Shown here piece by piece: positions 18,599 through 25,866 of a DNA stretch of 64,000 nucleotides. Position numbers and translations under genes: made by a program. The first letter of the stretch is position 1. The number at the start of each line of letters is the position of its first letter. Origin of the DNA: Bacillus cereus group sp. RP43 (GTDB taxonomy: Bacteria; Bacillota; Bacilli; Bacillales; Bacillaceae_G). The notes under the pieces are model-generated. The model saw nothing but the letters and a program-made list of their open reading frames with translations. It was not told where the DNA came from and did not search any database. Location: assembly GCF_040459645.1 (NCBI RefSeq), contig NZ_JARVHQ010000001.1:1364001-1428000 (forward strand). Direction: 5' to 3'.

Positions 18599-20140
18599 TT
18601 AGCTTACTTGTTTTTGTTTTTGCTTTGTTTTCGGTCCTGTTAAAAGACGTTCATTTCCCATAAGTAAAATACAAATTATACTTAGAGTAGCTGGGATAAG
18701 TGCCCAGAAAAATGTATTAGCAATAGATGTTGCAAGAGCCTCCTTAATTCCGCTCAGTACTTCAGGAGGTAGCTTTTCAGTAGCATTTGGTGATAATAAA
18801 AAGCTTGTGTCGCCACCTTTAGGAGCCATTTTTGCTAGTTCAGGAGGGAAGACTGCTTTTAATTTATCAGTGAAAACATGATTTTGAATCGTACCGAAAA
18901 TCGTGACGCCAAGGGTCATTCCAAGGGAACGGAAGAATGAGTTCGTTGATGTAGCAGAACCCCGATCTCTCATTTCTAGTTTGTGAATAGATGCCATACT
19001 TAAAACTGAGAAGGAGAATCCTACTCCAAGTCCAGCAAGCACCATAAACATTGTTACGAGGCTGCGAGGTGTTTCCATAGTTAAAGTACTTAGTAAATAA
19101 ATACCAAGAACGAAGAAAACTCCAGATACTATCATGATGTTACGATAACTTGTTCGTGAAACTAACTGTCCACCAGTTTGACTTCCAATTACAGATCCTA
19201 CCATCATAGGTGTCAAAATTAATCCAGCATTTGAGGCTGAACCACCGAGAACACCTTGAACGAAGATTGGAATATAAACTGTACAGATGATAAAAGCTGC
19301 GCCATAGAAAAAGGCAACACCTTGGCTAGCTGCAAATAAAGGTTTTTTAAATAAGTGGAAAGAAATAATAGGCTCGGTTGCGTTTCTTTCTACGAAGAAG
19401 AAAATAATAAGCATAATAACAACAGTTGAAAATAAACCAATAATCACATTAGAGTCCCATGCATACTCCTTACCGCCAAGTTCTAGAGCAAACATTAAGC
19501 AAACAATACTAATGACAAGTGTAATGGCACCGGCCCAGTCGATTTTTTGTTTTCGATATTCTAGAGACTCGTTATAGTATTTAGTAATGAAGAAGAAGGA
19601 AATAAGTCCTAATGGAATATTAATATAGAAGACCCAGTGCCAACTTATATAATCTGTAATGTAAGCACCTAATAAAGGTCCGAAAACACTAGATGTTCCG
19701 AAAACAGCACCAAATAGTCCGGTCATTTTTCCGCGTTTTTCAGGTGGGAATATATCATACATAATTGTAAATGCGATAGGCATAAGAGCGCCGCCACCAA
19801 TTCCTTGAATGGCTCTATAAATACTTAGTTGTTCAATACTTGATGCTGTCCCACAAAGTGCAGAACCAAATAAGAAGAGAATTAATCCGCCAATATAAAA
19901 GCGTTTCCGTCCGTACATATCAGACAGCTTACCGAAAATAGGCATTCCGGCCATTGTTGCTACCATGTAGGCAGATGTGACCCAAACGAATTTGTCGAAC
20001 CCTCCTAAGTCTCCGACAATCGTTGCCATCGCAGTTGCGACGATTGTGTTATCCATTGCTGCCATTAGAATACCAAGTAGTAAACCAGCAACAACAAATT
20101 TTGTTTTACTTGAATCGTTTTTTGATAGTTGTGCTTCCAA
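18599..20140 (-). CDS. DHA2-family multidrug MFS exporter (14 TM)
   Basis: Proton-driven drug/H+ antiporter in the cytoplasmic membrane. 513 residues with about 14 hydrophobic helices. Motif A GKLSDMYGRKRFYIGG follows helix 2, motif C GPLLGAYI lies in helix 5, and the motif D1 region (MDNTIVATAMATIVGDLGG) is in helix 1; all mark the EmrB/QacA subgroup. A GGAGGG site precedes the ATG. The PadR gene downstream and a palindrome over the promoter suggest drug-inducible control. Substrates cannot be predicted. Confidence 0.92.
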   Translation of the reverse strand: MEAQLSKNDSSKTKFVVAGLLLGILMAAMDNTIVATAMATIVGDLGGFDKFVWVTSAYMVATMAGMPIFGKLSDMYGRKRFYIGGLILFLFGSALCGTASSIEQLSIYRAIQGIGGGALMPIAFTIMYDIFPPEKRGKMTGLFGAVFGTSSVFGPLLGAYITDYISWHWVFYINIPLGLISFFFITKYYNESLEYRKQKIDWAGAITLVISIVCLMFALELGGKEYAWDSNVIIGLFSTVVIMLIIFFFVERNATEPIISFHLFKKPLFAASQGVAFFYGAAFIICTVYIPIFVQGVLGGSASNAGLILTPMMVGSVIGSQTGGQLVSRTSYRNIMIVSGVFFVLGIYLLSTLTMETPRSLVTMFMVLAGLGVGFSFSVLSMASIHKLEMRDRGSATSTNSFFRSLGMTLGVTIFGTIQNHVFTDKLKAVFPPELAKMAPKGGDTSFLLSPNATEKLPPEVLSGIKEALATSIANTFFWALIPATLSIICILLMGNERLLTGPKTKQKQKQVS

Positions 20141-20284
20141 AAGTAGCCCTCCTTTAATAAAAACTAAACTAACTTAAGTTTTTAGATGTAGTGAATAAAA
20201 ACCTTTGTGTACAGTTTGTTTCGTTCCCTCTTTATTTATAAAAATTGATTTTACATGATATAAAGAATGGAAATCATAGATTAT

Positions 20285-20313
20285 ATTATAGTCAAATTTG
20301 ACTAAAAGGTAAA
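20285..20313 (-). promoter_or_regulatory. Exporter promoter overlapped by a 16-bp palindrome
   Basis: On the minus strand -35 TTTACC (20308-20313), 17-bp spacer, -10 TATAAT (20285-20290). The spacer holds the perfect palindrome TAGTCAAATTTGACTA (20289-20304), the classic position for a repressor operator. The binding protein is unknown. Confidence 0.65.
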
Positions 20314-20334
20314 TATTTTCTTAAGCCAAAGTAT

Positions 20335-20492
20335 TTTATCCCGCTTTAACGGGCAGTAAGACTCCCACCCCAAAATTTGGCGAATGCGAGGAAGTTAGGT
20401 AGGAGATTAACTGTCGGTAAAAGCCCGATTGGTGAAGGCTAATAATCAGTGGGGGATGGACAAAACCCCCACTGATTAAAGTTTCACTTTAT
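20335..20492. mobile_element. bcr1-type B. cereus-group repeat element
   Basis: Non-coding 158-bp segment bounded by TTTAT direct repeats (20335-20339, 20488-20492). Internal blocks such as CCCGCTTTAACGGGCAGTAA, GACTCCCACC and AAAATTTGGCGAA match, from memory, the roughly 155-bp bcr1 element with TTTAT target duplications. The 3' part holds a perfect 12-bp hairpin AATCAGTGGGGG / CCCCCACTGATT (20444-20455, 20466-20477). No transposase inside, so it would be moved in trans if mobile. Confidence 0.8.
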
Positions 20493-20753
20493 TATATTGA
20501 CCAAAAGAGAGAGTAAGAATTTATTTTGTTATGTAGTCAAGGAAGGAAATTGTAAAAAAATATTTAATAAAGAATAACCTGTGTCAACCTATTAAAAATG
20601 GTTTTTTCTTTATATTGTCGAATAGGATAAAAGGAAAAGAAAAATTTAATATGGTTTGTAACAAGCTCAATATTTTTTCTAAGTGTAGTTTATTGCATCG
20701 AGAGGCAGAATAAAGTTGTATAGATGATATATCTGGAATGAGGTGAATATATT
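20493..20753. other. AT-rich spacer after bcr1
   Basis: 261 bp with no gene, terminator or convincing promoter recognised. It leads into the DUF11-like gene, whose ribosome site GAGGTG lies at its end. Confidence 0.35.
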
Positions 20754-21254
20754 ATGAAAATATGGAAACGAATTTCGGATCAAGGAAGGTTTTCTATACC
20801 GTTACAGCCGGTTTTGTGGATTGATGGTTCTAAAAAGGAAACGGAAGCATCCAATGTAGCAGTCACATTGCAAATCCGTAGTATGTATAAAGAAAAATTT
20901 TCATATGAGATGATCTATGATGTTAATGACATACTAATTATTCGACTTGAAGTTGAAAATAAAGGCGTTGAAATCATTTCGCGAGTAGTTGTAAGTCATA
21001 TGATTCGTGATTATTTTGCGTATATCCCAAACTCTTTAAAAGCAGATAAGGGAATCAGTGAGTTTTTATTTCAGCTTGTAAGGTGGCGAATCGATAATTT
21101 ATCGCCGAGTGAAAAGGTAGAATTAATTTGTCAAATAAAAGCAAATAAAGATAAAGCTCCTCCCAATTCATTATTTCAGGCTACATATACATTTCAATAT
21201 AAAGGAGTATCATATGGACCGCTACAAACAAATGAAGTGGTTGTCAGAAAATGA
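20754..21254 (+). CDS. DUF11-like conserved hypothetical protein
   Basis: 166 residues without signal peptide or membrane segment. The middle (about 60-150) fits a single beta-sandwich DUF11 repeat: D-I-L-I-I-RLEVENKGVEIISRVVV, then a W-x-I-DNLSPSEKVELICQIKA stretch equivalent to the W...L.PGESVTLT signature. DUF11 units are usual in cell-surface proteins; a cytosolic single copy of this size is common in the B. cereus group, sometimes near spore-coat or exosporium genes. Function unknown. It ends at a clear terminator. Confidence 0.7.
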   Translation: MKIWKRISDQGRFSIPLQPVLWIDGSKKETEASNVAVTLQIRSMYKEKFSYEMIYDVNDILIIRLEVENKGVEIISRVVVSHMIRDYFAYIPNSLKADKGISEFLFQLVRWRIDNLSPSEKVELICQIKANKDKAPPNSLFQATYTFQYKGVSYGPLQTNEVVVRK

Positions 21255-21256
21255 TA

Positions 21257-21287
21257 AGAAGGAACCTGTGCGAAAGGTTCCTTCTTT
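21257..21287. terminator. Terminator between DUF11-like and holin-like genes
   Basis: Perfect 11-bp arms AGAAGGAACCT / AGGTTCCTTCT (21257-21267, 21275-21285), loop GTGCGAA, followed by T-rich sequence; could serve both converging genes. Confidence 0.82.
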
Positions 21288-21519
21288 AATGAAGATTGTG
21301 CTTCTTGAGTAATTTTTTTTGTTCCACTCCCTTTTTTCCAACATAGTTATTTTTGTATCCAAAATATAGAATGAATAGAAATGAAATAATATTTACTATA
21401 GCGTCAATTTGATCGTTTGTAATGAAGTTTATCCCGAAAGAGTTAAATAGTAATTTTAATGATAACAAAAAGCCAGCTAGTAAGCGCATAATATCTGATA
21501 GATTTTCTTTTTGAAGCAT
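21286..21519 (-). CDS. Small holin-like membrane protein
   Basis: 77 residues from ATG 21519, which has AGGAG at a good distance; the GTG at 21528 overlaps that site and is rejected. Two hydrophobic helices (about 10-30 and 38-55) are joined by a short turn (FITNDQIDAIVN), followed by YFGYKNNYVGKKGVEQK and a basic tail. This matches the layout of SPP1/phi-LC3-type phage holins. No endolysin or other phage gene lies nearby, so it is an orphan, possibly domesticated. Confidence 0.65.
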   Translation of the reverse strand: MLQKENLSDIMRLLAGFLLSLKLLFNSFGINFITNDQIDAIVNIISFLFILYFGYKNNYVGKKGVEQKKLLKKHNLH

Positions 21520-21683
21520 ATAGGTCACTCCTTTCTAAAAACGATATATAGTATATATATGAAATAAAATAGAAAAGGTATACAAGCTTAAGTAGAAATG
21601 TACATTAGATATGTACATTTTTTATTTTGTAGAAAAACATTATTGTTATAGAAGCATATATTAGTATAAAAAGGGGGGAGAGT

Positions 21684-22337
21684 ATGAAACATAAAGGGAA
21701 AATTAGTGGATTATTACTTGGAAACACAGTTGCGGTTACAGAATGGATTGCACTTCAGGATGTAATTGCTAAGCTAGATTCGCGATCGTTTTTTACCGTC
21801 TTTATTATTTATATATTGCAAATGATACTAAGCTATTATTTTGGACATTGGTACGATAAAAGAGCGAATACGCGTGTGAATAGTGAATTAGGAGGAATGA
21901 CGAATAACGATTTTGTCGTTGATTTTTTCGGGAAGGTAGCTGCTTTATCAGAAAGAGATTCTCGTAATATTACAGTGTATATTCTTTCCGTAAAAGAATG
22001 GGATGTATTAAAGGATACAGTGCAAGAAAAAAAGTTAGATGAGCTAGTCCAAAGAGTAGAACGTACAATTGTAAAGACAGTTCGAAAAGGCGATGTAGTT
22101 ACAAGGTGGGATGAAAATAAATATGTGATCGTAGCTGTTGATAATGGCTATGAAAAGTCAACAATAACAAATCGATTAATCAAAAATATTCAAAATGAAA
22201 TAGCGAATGATTTATTAAGTGTCACACTATTATTTGGGGCTGCAAGTTATCCGATAGAAGGGAAAACTTTTGAAGATTTGTTTAGAAAGGCACAAAACCA
22301 ATTGTATAATTATAGAAACTTGCAAAGTCATGAATGA
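21684..22337 (+). CDS. Membrane-anchored protein with degenerate GGDEF domain
   Basis: 217 residues. Two hydrophobic stretches near the N terminus (about 8-30 and 36-56), then a GGDEF-fold domain (about 65-210). The signature place reads R-W-D-E-N-K-Y (141-147) where active diguanylate cyclases have R-L-G-G-D-E-F; both glycines and the acidic pair order are lost. Surrounding features (VRKGDVVTRW before, ASYPIEGKTFEDLFRKAQNQLY at the end) are kept. It is therefore unlikely to make cyclic-di-GMP and may bind a nucleotide or act as a scaffold. GGGGGGAGAGT is the ribosome site. Confidence 0.75.
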   Translation: MKHKGKISGLLLGNTVAVTEWIALQDVIAKLDSRSFFTVFIIYILQMILSYYFGHWYDKRANTRVNSELGGMTNNDFVVDFFGKVAALSERDSRNITVYILSVKEWDVLKDTVQEKKLDELVQRVERTIVKTVRKGDVVTRWDENKYVIVAVDNGYEKSTITNRLIKNIQNEIANDLLSVTLLFGAASYPIEGKTFEDLFRKAQNQLYNYRNLQSHE

Positions 22338-22373
22338 AACTTTGATTTGAAGAAGTATGATATAAAGATTTTT

Positions 22374-22426
22374 TTGTAACATTTTTTTGTCTTTTGTTAC
22401 AAGAAAACTTTTTTTTGTAACAAAAG
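22374..22426. repeat. GTTACAA-type inverted repeats
   Basis: CTTTTGTTAC (22391-22400) and GTAACAAAAG (22417-22426) form a perfect 10-bp inverted repeat; a third half-site TTTGTAACA lies at 22374-22382. Could be an operator or a weak hairpin. Confidence 0.45.
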
Positions 22427-22451
22427 TATTTAAAAATATATGAAAACAGCA

Positions 22452-22540
22452 TATAATTGTGTGTGGATGTGTCAATGCATTTTGCACAATGTTTTCAGTT
22501 TAAAAGTGTAGAGGAAAACATGCTCTACACTTTTCCTTTT
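22452..22540 (+). ncRNA. Candidate small RNA
   Basis: TATAAT (22452-22457, weak -35 TTTAAA upstream) followed about 45 nt later by a strong terminator, arms AAAAGTGTAGAG / CTCTACACTTTT (22502-22513, 22523-22534). A transcript of about 75 nt would result, with an internal TGTG...GCACA fold. It may instead be only a long 3' end of the GGDEF gene. Confidence 0.35.
22502..22540 (+). terminator. Rho-independent terminator
   Basis: Perfect 12-bp arms, 9-base loop GAAAACATG, then CCTTTTT. It lies 165 nt after the GGDEF gene. Confidence 0.85.
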
Positions 22541-22888
22541 TAAGAAATTAAAAGAATCTTTGTAAGAGTTGCGAGGTCACCTTTGCACTATGTAAAATGG
22601 ACAAAGAGGTTATTTGATAGAAAGTGAGAAAGGGAATGATAGACGTGAGAGGTCAAAGAAGATCTTTTATCAGGTGAAACATTATAGTATTTCTTGCAGT
22701 GGGTAAGATTAAGGCAAATACCTTTATGTTTTAAGACATTACATAATTTCAAGTACGAAAATTGTACAAGCAGTATAAATAATTATTGATGATCTTCGTA
22801 AAAAGATGCGAGCGTGAAATAGATAACGAAGTTACATGTTTTTCATGGGATTTTTGGCACGATGGTCGTCTATTAATAGGAGGAAAAG
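22541..22888. other. Spacer before ykyA
   Basis: About 350 bp with no gene seen on either strand and no repeat recognised. Its end carries the AGGAGGAAAAG ribosome site of ykyA. Confidence 0.35.
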
Positions 22889-23551
22889 ATGTTGAAATAT
22901 AATAAATTAGCAATTGTAACTGCATTATCAATGACTTTACTAGCTGGTTGTTTTGGCCCAAAACCAGAAGAGGAGCTATATGTTGCATTTGAAAATGCTG
23001 CCAAGCAAGAAAAAACAATGTTTGAAGATGCGAAAAAATTAGAGTCATTAGAGAAAGAGGGTCAAGTATTATATAATCAAATCGTCCAAGAAGGAAAAGA
23101 TAATAATCAGGCTGTTAAGGATAAGCTTGATCAAGCGGTGAAAAATACAGCTGAACGAGAAAAAGTTCTTATTAAAGAAAAAGAGGCGTTAAATAAAGCA
23201 CAAGAAGAAGTGAAGTCAGCTGATAAGCATGTGAAGAAAATTGAAGATAATAAATTAAAAGAACAGGCGGATAAAGTAAAGAGTACCTATGAGAAACGAC
23301 ATGATTCATTCCAAAAGATGTACGATAGCTATAATAAATCTTTAAAGCAAGAAAAAGAATTATATACAATGCTACAAGATAAAGGTACAAAATTAAAAGA
23401 TATTAGCGAGAAAGTAAAGGTAGTAAACCAAGCATATAAAGATATTGAGACAGAAAAAGATAAGTTTAATGAATATACGAAATCATATAATACAGAAAAA
23501 GTTGCATTCTATAAACAAGCGAATATTAAAATTAAGGAAGATAAAAAATAA
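22889..23551 (+). CDS. ykyA: YkyA-family cell-wall-binding lipoprotein
   Basis: 220 residues. Signal MLKYNKLAIVTALSMTLLAGC with lipobox LLAGC; the mature part is almost entirely charged coiled coil (K/E/D-rich heptads, about 40-215), the pattern of the YkyA family. Surface-exposed and probably associated with the cell wall; molecular role unknown. In B. subtilis ykyA sits next to pdhA; here it is separated from the pdh operon by about 21 kb, so the neighbourhood has been rearranged. Terminator shared with ykyB. Confidence 0.88.
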   Translation: MLKYNKLAIVTALSMTLLAGCFGPKPEEELYVAFENAAKQEKTMFEDAKKLESLEKEGQVLYNQIVQEGKDNNQAVKDKLDQAVKNTAEREKVLIKEKEALNKAQEEVKSADKHVKKIEDNKLKEQADKVKSTYEKRHDSFQKMYDSYNKSLKQEKELYTMLQDKGTKLKDISEKVKVVNQAYKDIETEKDKFNEYTKSYNTEKVAFYKQANIKIKEDKK

Positions 23552-23588
23552 AACAGTTTGGCCTAATATTAGGCCAAACTGTTTTATT
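23550..23588. terminator. Bidirectional terminator ykyA / ykyB
   Basis: Perfect 15-bp arms AAAACAGTTTGGCCT / AGGCCAAACTGTTTT (23550-23564, 23571-23585) with flanking A/T tracts. Confidence 0.92.
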
Positions 23589-24042
23589 TTTTTGTATAGG
23601 TACGGCTATACCATGGAACTGGTTCGCTTAATTTTTTTTCTTGTTTTAATGCTTCAGGACCAATATAATCTTGAAGTGTTTTTTTTGCTATTGTTAAAGA
23701 TAAGGTTGTTTTCGGATTTCGATAGGAGGATTCAAGGTGACCAAGATGCGGTAGGGTGCGAAAATCATCTTTCGTAGGAGGGATATGGAAAAAATAATCA
23801 CCTAAACGTATAAGAACATCGGATTGTTGTTGACTAAAACGTGGATTTCTAGAAAAATGTAATCCTTCTTTGATAGCCTTTTTTTCAGTAATTAAGCGTT
23901 CTAAAGCAGTCTTTTTTAACCAATATAAGTATTTAGGGTTAGTTGCAGCTTTAGCATGACGATTCACAACGAAAATAGATTGAGCTAGTCTATTAATAGA
24001 ATGTTGATTATGCAATGGAGATTGTGGTTGTGAAGGTTTCAT
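23584..24042 (-). CDS. ykyB: YkyB family protein
   Basis: 152-residue basic cytoplasmic protein of unknown function. It carries the YkyB signature blocks FVVNRHAKAATNPKYLYWLK, HFSRNPRFSQQQSDVLIRLG and DYFFHIPPTKDDF, followed by LPHLGHLESSYRNP. GGAGAG ribosome site. Convergent with ykyA, as neighbours in B. subtilis. No function can be proposed from sequence. Confidence 0.85.
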   Translation of the reverse strand: MKPSQPQSPLHNQHSINRLAQSIFVVNRHAKAATNPKYLYWLKKTALERLITEKKAIKEGLHFSRNPRFSQQQSDVLIRLGDYFFHIPPTKDDFRTLPHLGHLESSYRNPKTTLSLTIAKKTLQDYIGPEALKQEKKLSEPVPWYSRTYTKK

Positions 24043-24142
24043 ATTGACTCTCCTTTCAATTTTTCCTTATTATAGCATAAATAAAATGGGTTTTTATTAT
24101 ATGCAAAAAGTAATTGTATATATTTTCAATATTAAAGCAATA

Positions 24143-24172
24143 TTGTTACAAAAAACAACTATTTTGTATAAT
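24143..24172 (+). promoter_or_regulatory. ppx promoter
   Basis: -35 TTGTTA (24143-24148), 18-bp spacer, -10 TATAAT (24167-24172). Transcription would begin near 24179, only about 5 nt before the ATG at 24184, which argues for the downstream TTG start. Confidence 0.6.
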
Positions 24173-24219
24173 AGTGATAGAATATGTTTCAGAAATTTGA
24201 TAATGAAAGAGTGAGAAGT

Positions 24220-25758
24220 TTGAAAGAAATATTAAAATTACAATATGCCATTATAGACATTGGTTCTAATACAATGCGCTTAGTTATTTATGAAAAACAA
24301 AGCGGGGGTTTTTATAAAGAGATTGAAAATACGAAAGTGGTCGCTAGGTTAAGAAATTATTTAGTAAATGGTGTATTAAGTGAAGAAGGAATAGAAGTAT
24401 TATTACAAACATTATTTCAATTTCAAGAAAGTACACGATTCCATAAGCTGCATCATGTACTTTGTGTTGCAACGGCAACAATTAGACAGGCTGAGAATCA
24501 AGTTGAAATTAAAAAACTTGTTGAAGGGCAAACAGATTTTACTCTTAGAGTCTTATCAGAATATGAGGAAGCGCGTTACGGTTATTTAGCAGTTATGAAT
24601 TCCACTTCATTTTCAGAAGGAATTACAGTTGATATTGGTGGGGGGAGTACAGAAGTTACATACTTTCGAAATAGAGAAATTTTAGAATATCATAGCTTTC
24701 CTTTTGGAGCACTTTCTTTAAAGCAACAATTTATTCAAGGGGATATTCCTACTACAGAAGAGTTAGAGGAAATAAAAAACTATTTATGGTATCAATTTCG
24801 AACGCTACCGTGGTTAATCGATAAAAAATTACCCCTTATCGCAATTGGGGGGAGTGCGAGGAATATGGTAAAAATCCATCAAAATTTAATTTGTTATCCT
24901 ATAGCCGGATTACATTTATACAAAATGAAAGAAGAAGATATTAAACATGTAAAAGAGGAATTAAAAGAATTATCGTTCATAGAGCTTCAAAAGATGGAGG
25001 GGTTAGCGAAAGATCGAGCAGATACAATTATTCCAGCGATCGAAGTCTTTCATATGCTTGTTAACCTTATAGAGGCACCGTCATTTGTATTGAGTAAAAA
25101 AGGATTAAGAGAAGGTGTTTTTTATGAAGAATTAGCGAAAGATTTGGGGATTTTTTACTATCCGAACGTAGTAGAAGAAAGTTTATATTTATTATCATAT
25201 GAATACGAAATGGATATGGAATTTGTAATTCAACTTATTAAACAAGGAACATTGATTTGTAAACAACTTGAAGGATCAGGACTTATTTCTATGTCGGAAA
25301 AAGACTGGGAAATATTCCATCAAGCGGCGAAAGTATTTAATATAGGGAAGTACATTGATGAAGAGGCGAGCCGCTTACATACGTTTTATTTACTAGCGAA
25401 TAAAACAATTGATGGTATGATGCATAAAGATCGAGTTAGATTAGCACTTATTGCTTCGTACAAATCAAAAATGTTATTTAAACAACATTTAGCCCCATTT
25501 GAAGGATGGTTTGATAAAAATGAACAAAAAAAAATCCGGCTATTAGGAGCTGTTTTGCAATTTTCAGCTGCTTTAAATGTGAGACAAAGAGCGCTTGTTG
25601 AAACGATATCTATAACAGAAAGTAAAGAAGGATTAACGTTTAGAATTGTATGTGAGCAATCGGCATTAGCGGAAAAAGTACAAGCTGAAAAACAAAAAAA
25701 GCAGCTAGAAAGAGTATTGAAAACAAATATTCACTTATCATTCGAATCAAAACGTTAA
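24220..25758 (+). CDS. ppx: Exopolyphosphatase (Ppx/GppA)
   Basis: Releases phosphate from the end of polyphosphate, or acts on pppGpp as GppA does. ASKHA fold: the phosphate-1 loop IDIGSNTMRLVIY at the N terminus, VDIGGGSTEVTYF and AIGGSARNM, then an HD-like C-terminal domain (about 300-512). An ATG at 24184 would add 12 residues but falls too close to the predicted transcription start and has no ribosome site; TTG 24220 has GAGTGAGAAG upstream. 512 residues is normal. ppk follows in the same direction 108 bp on, so the two opposing polyphosphate enzymes are neighbours. Confidence 0.88.
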   Translation: MKEILKLQYAIIDIGSNTMRLVIYEKQSGGFYKEIENTKVVARLRNYLVNGVLSEEGIEVLLQTLFQFQESTRFHKLHHVLCVATATIRQAENQVEIKKLVEGQTDFTLRVLSEYEEARYGYLAVMNSTSFSEGITVDIGGGSTEVTYFRNREILEYHSFPFGALSLKQQFIQGDIPTTEELEEIKNYLWYQFRTLPWLIDKKLPLIAIGGSARNMVKIHQNLICYPIAGLHLYKMKEEDIKHVKEELKELSFIELQKMEGLAKDRADTIIPAIEVFHMLVNLIEAPSFVLSKKGLREGVFYEELAKDLGIFYYPNVVEESLYLLSYEYEMDMEFVIQLIKQGTLICKQLEGSGLISMSEKDWEIFHQAAKVFNIGKYIDEEASRLHTFYLLANKTIDGMMHKDRVRLALIASYKSKMLFKQHLAPFEGWFDKNEQKKIRLLGAVLQFSAALNVRQRALVETISITESKEGLTFRIVCEQSALAEKVQAEKQKKQLERVLKTNIHLSFESKR

Positions 25759-25866
25759 GTTGTACGGATGTCTTTACGAAAAATTAACACTTTGGAATAT
25801 TGTAATTTGATAAAATAAAAGTAACTAAATTATAGTGAAAAAGTTTCAAAGGGAAGTGTGAAGAGA

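Noticed and set aside
21286..21519. Prophage
   Set aside because: Only one holin-like gene; no integrase, structural, lysin or attachment sequence near.
22749..23048. 99-residue frame on the - strand
   Set aside because: Overlaps the ykyA lipoprotein start; no ribosome site.
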